The notes under the pieces were generated by a model. The model was given only the letters and a program-made list of their open reading frames with translations. It did no database searches and was not told the DNA's origin. Of a DNA stretch of 41,830 nucleotides, positions 1 to 7,476 are shown in pieces. This DNA comes from HIMB114 sp052048155 (lineage in GTDB: Bacteria > Pseudomonadota > Alphaproteobacteria > Pelagibacterales > Pelagibacteraceae), in the NCBI RefSeq assembly GCF_052048155.1, contig NZ_JBNAIK010000008.1, positions 1 through 41,830 of the forward strand. Reading direction: 5' to 3'. How positions within the stretch are numbered: the stretch's first letter is position 1; the number at the start of each line of letters is the position of its first letter. Both the position numbers and the translations under genes were made by a program.

Positions 1-207
1 AATGAAAAGAACAAAATTTATATTTTAAAAATAAAAAAAATATCTAAAAATAAAAATAAAATTGATAACTTGGATAAAATTCTTAAAAATCAAACAAAAC
101 AAGAATTTAAAACTTTAATTTTAAGAGACCTGGATGCTTATTTAATTAAAAAATATCCCATAAATTTAAACGAAAGAGTTTTAAATCAGGTTAAAAATAG
201 TTTTTAA
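1..207 (+). CDS. SurA/PpiD-like peptidyl-prolyl isomerase, C-terminal fragment
   Basis: The window opens inside this gene. Only the last 68 codons are visible, in frame from base 1 to a TAA at 205-207, so the start and catalytic parvulin domain lie outside. The tail is lysine and asparagine rich. Its end has the look of the closing helix of SurA/PpiD-type chaperones (a segment resembling L-x-x-D-x-Y followed by KYPINLNERVLNQV). Such proteins help fold outer-membrane proteins in the periplasm. The stop overlaps the trpE start by one base (TAATG), so the two genes are probably cotranscribed. The family call rests on a short weakly conserved tail plus expected gene context and is only moderately secure. 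Confidence 0.5.
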   Translation, partial: NEKNKIYILKIKKISKNKNKIDNLDKILKNQTKQEFKTLILRDLDAYLIKKYPINLNERVLNQVKNSF

Positions 208-1646
208 TGATTTCTCAAAAAAAAATTGAATTTAATAAATTTAAAAAAAAAAATAAATTCTCAATTACATATATAATCGAAAAAAATACCCCAATTAATA
301 AAATAGATATTTTGATAAATAATGTTCTTCGAAAAAAAAATTCATTCATATTTGAGTCTGTTGAAAAAGCAAAGACTAGAGGTAGGTACACTATTTTTGG
401 TTTCAAACCAGATTTAACACTCAAAATAATAAATAAAAAAATTTTTCTTAATAATAAAAAAATAAAAAAAAAATTAGAACCAAAATTATTTTTAGAAAAA
501 TTTATTAAAGACTTTAATTTTAAATTACCCTCTACCCTTCCTAAAATGTCAATGATGTTATCAGGATATTTAGGGTACGATATAATTAGATATTACGAAA
601 ATATACCTGATAAAAATAAAGATGATTTAAATATACCTGATGTCAAACTTATTAGACCTAATTTTATCTATATTCATGACAATCAAACTAATAAAATGTT
701 TTATTTAAAATTAAATTTTAATAATAAATCAAATTATAAAAAAGAAATAGACTCTCTCAAAAACGAAATATTAAAAGATTTCAATACATCTAAAATTCAA
801 AATAAAATAAAAATAAAAAGAGATTTTTATTCAAAAATAAAATCAAATTTTACCAAAAAAGAGTTTTTAAAATTGGTGAACAAGGCAAAAAAATATATAT
901 CTATAGGAGATATTTTTCAGGTGGTAATAAGTCAAAGATTTGAAAAAAAATTAACAAAAGATCCACTGGAAATTTATAAGAAAATCCGAGTTTCAAACCC
1001 TTCGCCCTTTCTATATTTCTTTAATTTTGAAGACTTTCAAATTATTGGCAGCAGTCCCGAAATCTTGGTAAGAGTTAGAGATCAAAAAATAACCATAAGG
1101 CCAATTGCGGGAACTAGAAAAAGAGGAAAGGATAAAAATGAAGATAATAAGCTTGCAAAAGATCTTTTAAATGATCCAAAAGAAATATCTGAACATCTAA
1201 TGTTACTAGATCTTGGAAGAAATGATGTAGGTAGAGTATCTGAGGATAATACAGTAAAAGTTAATGAAAAATTTAAAATAGAAAAATATTCACATGTTAT
1301 GCATATTGTTTCGAATGTTGTAGGGAGGTTTAAAAAAAATATTTCACTAATAGACGGCTTACTTTCAGGTTTTCCAGCCGGAACAGTATCTGGTGCGCCA
1401 AAAATAAGAGCCATGGAAATCATTGATCAATTAGAAAATAAAAAAAGAAAATTGTATGCAGGCGGCGTTGGTTATTTTTCAGCCAATGGTGATATGGATA
1501 CGTGTATTGCTTTAAGAACAGCTCTTGTAAAAAATAATAAAATTTATGTACAAGCCGGTGCAGGCATTGTAGCTGATAGTGTTCCCGCTAAAGAATACCA
1601 AGAAACAATCAATAAAGCTAAGGCCTTACTCGAAGCTTCAAAATGA
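207..1646 (+). CDS. trpE: anthranilate synthase component I
   Basis: TrpE makes anthranilate from chorismate, using ammonia delivered by TrpG; this is the first committed step of tryptophan synthesis in the cytoplasm. The 479-residue length is normal for stand-alone TrpE. An N-terminal FESVEKAKTRGRYT segment (about residues 49-62) matches the tryptophan-binding feedback region. The chorismate-binding domain carries PIAGTRKRG (near residue 300), LLDLGRNDVGRV, the FPAGTVSGAPKIRAMEII block (near 390) and a C-terminal QAGAGIVADSVP. The ATG overlaps the upstream TAA, and its own stop overlaps trpG as ATGA, so the trp genes look translationally coupled. No leader peptide or attenuator is possible at this junction. 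Codons 13-16 contain an unbroken run of eleven A. Confidence 0.96.
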   Translation: MISQKKIEFNKFKKKNKFSITYIIEKNTPINKIDILINNVLRKKNSFIFESVEKAKTRGRYTIFGFKPDLTLKIINKKIFLNNKKIKKKLEPKLFLEKFIKDFNFKLPSTLPKMSMMLSGYLGYDIIRYYENIPDKNKDDLNIPDVKLIRPNFIYIHDNQTNKMFYLKLNFNNKSNYKKEIDSLKNEILKDFNTSKIQNKIKIKRDFYSKIKSNFTKKEFLKLVNKAKKYISIGDIFQVVISQRFEKKLTKDPLEIYKKIRVSNPSPFLYFFNFEDFQIIGSSPEILVRVRDQKITIRPIAGTRKRGKDKNEDNKLAKDLLNDPKEISEHLMLLDLGRNDVGRVSEDNTVKVNEKFKIEKYSHVMHIVSNVVGRFKKNISLIDGLLSGFPAGTVSGAPKIRAMEIIDQLENKKRKLYAGGVGYFSANGDMDTCIALRTALVKNNKIYVQAGAGIVADSVPAKEYQETINKAKALLEASK

Positions 1647-2209
1647 AAATAGCACTAATTGATAACTACGATAGCTTTACATTTAATGTCTACCATTATT
1701 TAAAAAATATAAAGTGTGAAGTTGAAGTTTTCAGAAATGACAAGTTTAAAATAAAACAAATAAGAAATTTTGATAAAATTGTAATTTCCCCAGGGCCAGG
1801 AAATCCAAGCCAGGCTGGAAAATGTTTAGAATTAATAGAATATTATTTTAAAAATAAACCAATACTTGGAATATGCTTGGGCCATCAAGCTATAGCCCAA
1901 TCATTTGGGGCAAAAATTATCAAAGCTAAAAAGTTAATGCATGGAAAAATTAGCAAAATTAAAATATTAAATACAAAAAGCAAAATGTTTAAAAAAATTC
2001 CAAGAATTATTAATGCAACAAGATATCATAGCTTGATAATTGATAAAAAAACACTTAATCAATCTTTTGAAATTACCGCTCAAACTACCGATAAGATAAT
2101 TATGGCAATAGAACATAAGAATTATCCATTATATGGCATTCAATTTCATCCAGAAAGTTATAAAACTAAATATGGGCAACAAATTATTAAAAACTTTATA
2201 AAATTATGA
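1643..2209 (+). CDS. trpG: anthranilate synthase component II (glutamine amidotransferase)
   Basis: TrpG hydrolyses glutamine and channels ammonia to TrpE. It is a class I glutamine amidotransferase domain of 188 residues. Visible motifs are the oxyanion segment SPGPGNPSQAG (49-59), the nucleophile elbow GICLGHQ with Cys78, and the catalytic pair in FHPES (His169, Glu171). The N-terminal LIDNYDSFTFN is diagnostic of TrpG/PabA proteins. In small genomes the same protein often serves para-aminobenzoate synthase as PabA; that dual role is possible here but not shown. The start overlaps the trpE stop and the stop overlaps the trpD start, both as ATGA. Confidence 0.95.
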   Translation: MKIALIDNYDSFTFNVYHYLKNIKCEVEVFRNDKFKIKQIRNFDKIVISPGPGNPSQAGKCLELIEYYFKNKPILGICLGHQAIAQSFGAKIIKAKKLMHGKISKIKILNTKSKMFKKIPRIINATRYHSLIIDKKTLNQSFEITAQTTDKIIMAIEHKNYPLYGIQFHPESYKTKYGQQIIKNFIKL

Positions 2210-3204
2210 AAATTGAAGAAATAATAAAAAAAACAATAAATAAAACTGACCTGCAGAAAGATGAAAGTAAATATTTATTTTCAAATATCATGGAAGGAAA
2301 AATTGAAGATGAAGATTTAAAAAAAATCCTAGTTAATCTTTCAGAAAAAGGAGAAACTGTTGAGGAAATAACTGGAGGAGCTGAAGTTCTAAGAGAAAAA
2401 TCTTTGAAAGTAAACATAGAGGGTGATGCTATAGATACTTGTGGTACTGGCGGAGATGGAAAAAATACAATAAATATCTCAACAGCAGTTGCTTTAGTTC
2501 TAGCTAGTATGGGTCATAAAGTTGCTAAACACGGAAACAAAAGCGTTTCCTCAAAATCTGGATCTGCTGATTTATTAGAAAAATTAGGAATTGATATTAA
2601 TTTAAAGCCTTTAGAGGTGGAAAAATCAATCATAGAGAATAATTTTGCATTTATGTTTGCGCCAAACTTTCATTCAGCAATGAAAAATGTTGCTAATGTT
2701 AGAAAAGATTTAAAACAAAGAACAATTTTTAATTTGTTAGGACCCTTATGTAACCCCGCAAGTGTAAATAGACAATGTATAGGTGTTTTTTCAAATGATA
2801 TATTAGAAAAATATATAAAAGTATTAAAAAATCTTAATATAAAAAAAGCTTGGGTTTATCATAGTTATGATGGCTTAGATGAAATATCTATTTTTAAAAA
2901 AACAAAAGTTTATGAGTTAAATAACCAAAAAATTACATCTTTTGAAATTGACCCGACTGAATATATAAATAAAAAATATAATTTTGAGGATATAGTAGGA
3001 AATGACGCTGAGTACAACTCAAAAAAAATTTTAGATTTGTTTAATGGAGATGAAAGTGCCTTGCTTGAAATTGTGTCACTTAATACAGCTGCAGGTTTAA
3101 TAGTTCTTGATAAATATCAAAATCTTAATGATGCATTTTTATTTGCAAAAAAATATATCAAATCAAAAAAAGTTTCTCATTATTTAAATCTTATAAAAAA
3201 ATGA
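2206..3204 (+). CDS. trpD: anthranilate phosphoribosyltransferase
   Basis: TrpD transfers the phosphoribosyl group of PRPP to anthranilate, the second step of the tryptophan branch. The 332-residue protein has the family's glycine-rich PRPP site DTCGTGGDG (77-85), followed by the NISTA stretch and KHGNKSVSSKSGSADLLE (108-125), which forms the anthranilate and magnesium binding region. A KDLKQRTIFNLLGPLCNP block (near residue 170) is also typical. It is a stand-alone enzyme, not fused to TrpG as in enterobacteria. It overlaps trpG and trpC by ATGA at both ends, fitting one polycistronic message. Confidence 0.96.
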   Translation: MKIEEIIKKTINKTDLQKDESKYLFSNIMEGKIEDEDLKKILVNLSEKGETVEEITGGAEVLREKSLKVNIEGDAIDTCGTGGDGKNTINISTAVALVLASMGHKVAKHGNKSVSSKSGSADLLEKLGIDINLKPLEVEKSIIENNFAFMFAPNFHSAMKNVANVRKDLKQRTIFNLLGPLCNPASVNRQCIGVFSNDILEKYIKVLKNLNIKKAWVYHSYDGLDEISIFKKTKVYELNNQKITSFEIDPTEYINKKYNFEDIVGNDAEYNSKKILDLFNGDESALLEIVSLNTAAGLIVLDKYQNLNDAFLFAKKYIKSKKVSHYLNLIKK

Positions 3205-3992
3205 ATATTTTAGAAAAAATAATTAATGACAAAAAAAAAGAGGTCAAATTAGATAAAATCAAAAGTCCAATCGATCAATTAAAAAAAAAAGTTTCAAATA
3301 AAAAATATATTTTTTCAAATACCTTAGAAAATTATAAGCAAGAAAATAAAATAGCAATTATTGCTGAAATAAAAAAAGCAAGTCCATCAAAAGGTATAAT
3401 AAAAGAAGATTTCGATCACTTAAAAATTGCAGAAGAATATATAAAAAATAATGCAGCTTGTTTGTCTGTTTTAACAGAAAAGAAATATTTTCTTGGAAAT
3501 AAGAAATTTGTAAGAGATATTAAAAAAAAATTTAACACCCCTGTATTAAATAAAGATTTTTTTATTGATCCGTACCAAGTAATAGAAGCAAATCAAAATG
3601 GATCAGATTGTATATTAGTAATTATTAACTCATCTGATGAAACTTTAATTAATGAATTAATTTCAACAGCAGATGAATTGGGCATGAATAGTATTTTAGA
3701 AGTACACTCTGAAAAAGAGATGGAGATCGCACTGAATTTCAAAAACGCTCTACTCGGTATAAACAATAGAAATCTAGAAAACTTTTCCGTATCCTTGGAC
3801 ACTACGATTAATATTTACAAAGAATTTGAAAGCGCTTTAAAAAATAAAATAGTCATTTCCGAAAGCGGTTTCCATTCAAATGAAGAAATAAAAAAAGTAA
3901 GAAACGAAACTGGGATAAACAATTTTTTAATTGGTGAATCACTAATCAAATCTGATTCAATTACTGAGTGTTTCCAAAAATTTATTAAATAA
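3201..3992 (+). CDS. trpC: indole-3-glycerol phosphate synthase
   Basis: TrpC closes the indole ring, converting carboxyphenylamino-deoxyribulose phosphate to indole-3-glycerol phosphate. The 263-residue TIM barrel shows EIKKASPSKG (56-65, with the catalytic Lys of the first strand), VLNKDFFIDPYQV carrying the second lysine, LGINNRNLENF and the phosphate-binding ISESGF. It is not fused to TrpF, which is needed for the preceding step and must be encoded outside this window. The start overlaps the trpD stop as ATGA. The gene ends the trp run and is followed by an 80-base gap holding the lexA control region. Confidence 0.96.
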   Translation: MNILEKIINDKKKEVKLDKIKSPIDQLKKKVSNKKYIFSNTLENYKQENKIAIIAEIKKASPSKGIIKEDFDHLKIAEEYIKNNAACLSVLTEKKYFLGNKKFVRDIKKKFNTPVLNKDFFIDPYQVIEANQNGSDCILVIINSSDETLINELISTADELGMNSILEVHSEKEMEIALNFKNALLGINNRNLENFSVSLDTTINIYKEFESALKNKIVISESGFHSNEEIKKVRNETGINNFLIGESLIKSDSITECFQKFIK

Positions 3993-4007
3993 ATTATTGA
4001 TTTTAAA

Positions 4008-4022
4008 GAATTTTTATAGATT
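4008..4022 (+). promoter_or_regulatory. degenerate second LexA operator
   Basis: The sequence reads GAAT-N7-GATT, with the same spacer core TTTTATA as the consensus LexA box 27 bases downstream. Twelve of 15 bases agree with that box, and the flanking AAA is also shared. Alphaproteobacterial LexA recognises GTTC/GAAC direct repeats spaced by seven bases; this copy keeps 6 of 8 half-site bases. It could be a weak second operator or the relic of a local duplication. Repressor binding here is inferred. Confidence 0.4.
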
Positions 4023-4047
4023 GCAATTTTAAAAGAACTTTTATAGA
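4021..4047 (+). promoter_or_regulatory. candidate lexA promoter
   Basis: A TTGCAA element (4021-4026) and a TATAGA element (4042-4047) lie 15 bases apart just ahead of lexA. The -10 element falls inside the consensus LexA box, the arrangement expected for an autorepressed gene. The spacing is shorter than the usual 16-18, and the background is so AT-rich that chance matches are common, so the exact elements are tentative. Confidence 0.35.
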
Positions 4048-4049
4048 AC
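4035..4049 (+). promoter_or_regulatory. LexA operator (SOS box)
   Basis: The sequence GAAC-TTTTATA-GAAC is an exact match to the alphaproteobacterial LexA recognition pattern, a direct repeat of GAAC (GTTC on the other strand) with a seven-base spacer. It ends 23 bases before the lexA start codon, so binding would block transcription and give autoregulation. Recognition rests on the published alphaproteobacterial consensus as I know it; occupancy is inferred. Confidence 0.82.
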
Positions 4050-4071
4050 AAAAAAAGTTTAGGTTTTGTTC
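4046..4071. repeat. inverted repeat in the lexA 5' untranslated region
   Basis: GAACAAAA (4046-4053) and TTTTGTTC (4064-4071) are perfect 8-base inverted repeats separated by ten bases. The right arm ends one base before the lexA ATG and the AGG that could act as ribosome binding site lies in the loop. The left arm shares its GAAC with the LexA box. It could be a weak mRNA hairpin or part of an extended operator; with mostly A-T pairs it may also be chance. Confidence 0.35.
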
Positions 4072-4072
4072 T

Positions 4073-4753
4073 ATGTTAACTAAAAAACAAAAAAATTTAT
4101 TAATTTATATCAACGAGAAGTTGAAAAATGATGGTGTCTCCCCATCATATGACGAAATGAGACAATCGTTAAATTTAAAATCAAAATCTGGAATTCACAG
4201 ATTAATTTCAGCTTTAGAAGAAAGAGGATTTGTAAAAAGATTAGCCCATAAAGCTAGAGCTCTTGAGGTAGTTAAACTTCCAGAAAATGCCGGGGTGAAA
4301 GATCTTTATAACAACTTTACTCCTAGCGTAATATCTGGGGGATTAGACAAAATTAAAAAAGAGAAAGAAAAAAAATATATACCAGTTGTTGGAAAAATTG
4401 CCGCTGGTCTTCCTATTGAAGCCATTGAAGACTCATCAGAAAATATTCCCTACCCTCCAAATTTATCAGATAAAAACGATGAATTTTATGGATTAAAAGT
4501 AGAGGGTGATAGCATGATAAATGCTGGAATAAATGATGGTGATACCGTCATTATTAAAAAAACAAATACTGCTGAAAATGGAAAAATTGTAGTTGCCTTA
4601 ATTGATGATCATGAAGCTACTTTAAAAAGATTAAGAAAAAAAACAAATTCAATTGCGCTTGAAAGTGCAAATCCTGCATATGAAACAAGAATTTTTAATC
4701 CTGAAAGAGTAAAAATTCAAGGAATTTTAGTTTCTCTTTATAGAAATTTCTAA
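4073..4753 (+). CDS. lexA: LexA SOS-response repressor/protease
   Basis: LexA represses DNA-damage genes and cleaves itself when RecA filaments form. The 226-residue protein has a winged helix-turn-helix N-terminus (LTKKQKNLLIYI through GFVKRL, about 1-60), a lysine-rich linker, and a C-terminal S24 protease domain. The self-cleavage bond is Ala111-Gly112 in GKIAAGLPIEA. The nucleophile is Ser147 in VEGDSM, and the activating lysine is Lys185 in EATLKRL. All catalytic parts are present, so this should be a cleavable repressor. A consensus LexA operator sits just upstream. In many alphaproteobacteria moaC and moeA separate trpC from lexA; here they are absent from that position. Confidence 0.95.
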   Translation: MLTKKQKNLLIYINEKLKNDGVSPSYDEMRQSLNLKSKSGIHRLISALEERGFVKRLAHKARALEVVKLPENAGVKDLYNNFTPSVISGGLDKIKKEKEKKYIPVVGKIAAGLPIEAIEDSSENIPYPPNLSDKNDEFYGLKVEGDSMINAGINDGDTVIIKKTNTAENGKIVVALIDDHEATLKRLRKKTNSIALESANPAYETRIFNPERVKIQGILVSLYRNF

Positions 4754-4785
4754 TTAACTGTTATAATAGTAACAACTTAATATTT

Positions 4786-6153
4786 ATGGTTATTACTAGA
4801 TTTGCACCCTCTCCTACAGGACAGCTTCATATTGGTGGCGCCAGGACAGCTTTATTTAATTATTTATATTCAAAAAATCAAAAAGGAAAATTTTTATTAA
4901 GAATTGAGGATACTGATAAAGAACGTTCTAAAAAAATACATGAAAATCAAATAATTGATAGCCTCAGTTGGTTAGGAGTTAATTTTGATGATAATGTTTT
5001 TTATCAATCTCAAAATATTAAAAAACATATAGAAGTAGCAAATCAACTTTTGAAAAATAATTTTGCATACAAATGCTATTGTACTCAAGAAGAGCTTGAT
5101 CAAAAAAGAGAGATAGCAAAACAAAACAGTGTTAATTATATATATGATGGAAAATGTAGAGATCTTAGAGAAGAAAAAAACTTACCATATGTCATTAGAT
5201 TAAAAATAGAAAAAAATAAAAAAATAATGCTTTACGATGGTGTACAAGGCGACGTTGAAATAGACACAAGTACACTGGAAGATTTTATTCTTTTAAGATC
5301 AGATAATACCCCCACTTACAATTTATCAGCTTCAGTAGATGATAAATTAATGAATATTACACATGTGATACGAGGGGATGATCATAAAATAAATGCATTA
5401 AAACAAATAATGATTTTTCAATATATGGGTTGGAAATTACCAAAGTATTTTCATATCCCATTAATTCATTCTGAAGATGGAAAAAAATTATCCAAAAGAG
5501 ATAATGCATCTACAACCGAAGATTATAAAAAGATTGGGATTTTACCAATTGCACTTAGAAACTATCTTTTAAGATTGGGATGGTCATATAAAGATAAAGA
5601 AATTTTTAATGATGAAGAAAGTATAAAATATTTTTCTCTTAAAAATATTGGTAAATCGCCATCTAAATTAGATTTTGAAAGAATTAAATCTTTAAATGAA
5701 TTTTATATTAAAAATTTAAATGAAAATATTCTAATAGAAAATTTGATCACATACATAAAAACTTATAAAAAAAAACTAGATGATAAAATTATTGATAATA
5801 TAACTAACAATATCAATATTCTTAAAAATAAAGCTAAAACCCTTGAAGATATTTATAATAATTCAAATTTTATTTATGATTTTCAAAAAAAATTAGATGT
5901 AATAAATGATAAAAATAAAACCATTATTAACGAGTTCTATAGTGAACTTGTCAAATTAAAATCATATGATGAGGAAAAAATATCACAAATAAATCAAGAT
6001 ATAATAAAAAATAATAATATTAAATTTAAAGATTTGGGACAACCACTTAGGTTAATTTTAACTGGTTCAAATCAAGCGCCAAGTATAAAAGATATCATTA
6101 AAATATTGGGTATAAGTGAAACAATTAATAGAATTAAATTGCATATAAGTTAG
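4786..6153 (+). CDS. gltX: glutamyl-tRNA synthetase
   Basis: This class I aminoacyl-tRNA synthetase charges tRNA-Glu (and in many alphaproteobacteria also tRNA-Gln, later amidated by GatCAB; which applies here cannot be read from this gene alone). The 455-residue protein starts with TRFAPSPTGQLHIGG, containing the HIGH-type motif (15-18), and has the KMSKS-type loop KKLSKRD (233-239). CYC (97-99) and YDGKC (120-124) resemble the zinc knuckle of bacterial GluRS. The C-terminal anticodon-binding part is lysine and asparagine rich and weakly conserved. The gap from lexA is 32 bases and includes a TATAAT at 4762-4767 without a convincing -35 element, so a separate weak promoter is possible. Confidence 0.95.
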   Translation: MVITRFAPSPTGQLHIGGARTALFNYLYSKNQKGKFLLRIEDTDKERSKKIHENQIIDSLSWLGVNFDDNVFYQSQNIKKHIEVANQLLKNNFAYKCYCTQEELDQKREIAKQNSVNYIYDGKCRDLREEKNLPYVIRLKIEKNKKIMLYDGVQGDVEIDTSTLEDFILLRSDNTPTYNLSASVDDKLMNITHVIRGDDHKINALKQIMIFQYMGWKLPKYFHIPLIHSEDGKKLSKRDNASTTEDYKKIGILPIALRNYLLRLGWSYKDKEIFNDEESIKYFSLKNIGKSPSKLDFERIKSLNEFYIKNLNENILIENLITYIKTYKKKLDDKIIDNITNNINILKNKAKTLEDIYNNSNFIYDFQKKLDVINDKNKTIINEFYSELVKLKSYDEEKISQINQDIIKNNNIKFKDLGQPLRLILTGSNQAPSIKDIIKILGISETINRIKLHIS

Positions 6154-6177
6154 ACAATTCATATCAAAACTGATAAT
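6151..6177 (+). promoter_or_regulatory. candidate gltA promoter giving a near-leaderless mRNA
   Basis: TAGACA (6151-6156, five of six matches to TTGACA) overlaps the gltX stop codon, and GATAAT (6172-6177, five of six matches to TATAAT) follows after 15 bases. A start about seven bases downstream would leave only some four bases before the gltA ATG at 6188, which fits the lack of a Shine-Dalgarno sequence there. The spacer is short, so this is a hypothesis. Confidence 0.35.
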
Positions 6178-6187
6178 ACGTTTCGCA

Positions 6188-7474
6188 ATGTCTGAAGTAG
6201 CTAAATTAAAAGTTGGAAAAAAAGAAATAGATTTACCCATAAAAAAAGGTTCAGTTGGACCATCAGTGATAGATGTTTCAAAATTGTATTCAGCAACTGA
6301 TCATTTTACTTTTGACCCTGGATTTACATCAACTGGTAGCTGCGAGTCTTCAATTACATTCATAGATGGAGACAAAGGTGAATGTTATTACCGTGGGTAT
6401 CCAATGGACGTATTGGCTGAAAAAAGTAATTTTTTAGAAGTTGCTTATTTACTTTGGTATGGTGAACTTCCATCAAAAAACGAATGGAATGAATTCTCAG
6501 ATGCAATCAAAAACCATACAATGGTTCATGAGCAGCTAAATACCTTTTTTAATGGTTTTAGAAGAGGCGCTCATCCTATGGCAATTATGGTTGCTGTTGT
6601 TGCTGCACTATCGGCATTTTATCCTGACTCGATTAATATCTCTGATCCAGCTCAAAGAAGGATATCTGCCAGAAGAATGGTGGCAAAAATACCTACTCTC
6701 GCTGCTATGGCTTTTAAATATAGTTTAGGACAACCATTTGTTTATCCTGATAATTCATTAAATTATTCAGAAAATTTTATGAAAATGTGTTTTGCTGTTC
6801 CAGCTGAACCTTATAAAATAAATAAAACATTTGCTAAAGCATTGGATAAAATATTTATTTTACATGCAGATCACGAACAAAACGCATCTACATCAACCGT
6901 AAGACTTGCTGCATCTTCAGGTGCTAATCCATTTGCATCAATTTCAACTGGTTTTACCTCTTTATGGGGTCCATTACATGGTGGCGCAAACGAAGCGGCT
7001 CTTAATATGCTTAAAGAAATTGGTGATGTTAAAAATATTCCTGAGTATATAAAAAAAGCTAAAGACAAAAATGATCCATTTAAATTGATGGGTTTTGGAC
7101 ATAGAGTTTATAAAAATTATGATCCAAGAGCGAAAGTTATGCAAAAGACATGTCATGATGTGTTAAGCGAAATTGGTAATAATGATAATAAATTATTGCA
7201 AGTTGCAAAAGAATTGGAAAAAATTGCTTTAAGTGATGAGTATTTTATTGAAAAGAAACTTTATCCAAATATTGATTTTTACTCAGGAATTACATTAAGT
7301 GCCATGGGTTTTCCTACTACAATGTTTACAGTATTATTTGGATTAGCTAGAACTGTTGGTTGGTTAGCGCATTGGAAAGAGATGATGGTCGACAAGTCTG
7401 CTAGAATTGGAAGACCTAGGCAACTATATACCGGTGCAGAACCAAGAGAATTTAAAGATTTATCTAAAAGATAA
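6188..7474 (+). CDS. gltA: citrate synthase
   Basis: GltA condenses acetyl-CoA with oxaloacetate to form citrate, the entry step of the TCA cycle. The 428-residue length and sequence match the bacterial type II (hexameric) enzymes. The catalytic triad is intact: His264 in GPLHGGANEAAL, His305 in MGFGHRVYKNYDPRA, and Asp363 in NIDFYSG. The start MSEVAKLKVG is the only sensible one; no Shine-Dalgarno sequence precedes it. It is the last + strand gene. Its stop lies two bases from the stop of the convergent lpxB, leaving no room for an intergenic terminator. Confidence 0.97.
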   Translation: MSEVAKLKVGKKEIDLPIKKGSVGPSVIDVSKLYSATDHFTFDPGFTSTGSCESSITFIDGDKGECYYRGYPMDVLAEKSNFLEVAYLLWYGELPSKNEWNEFSDAIKNHTMVHEQLNTFFNGFRRGAHPMAIMVAVVAALSAFYPDSINISDPAQRRISARRMVAKIPTLAAMAFKYSLGQPFVYPDNSLNYSENFMKMCFAVPAEPYKINKTFAKALDKIFILHADHEQNASTSTVRLAASSGANPFASISTGFTSLWGPLHGGANEAALNMLKEIGDVKNIPEYIKKAKDKNDPFKLMGFGHRVYKNYDPRAKVMQKTCHDVLSEIGNNDNKLLQVAKELEKIALSDEYFIEKKLYPNIDFYSGITLSAMGFPTTMFTVLFGLARTVGWLAHWKEMMVDKSARIGRPRQLYTGAEPREFKDLSKR

Positions 7475-7476
7475 AG

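Noticed and set aside
1082..1423. Open frame of 113 codons on the - strand inside trpE
   Set aside because: It mirrors the conserved chorismate-binding domain and shows no independent coding signal.
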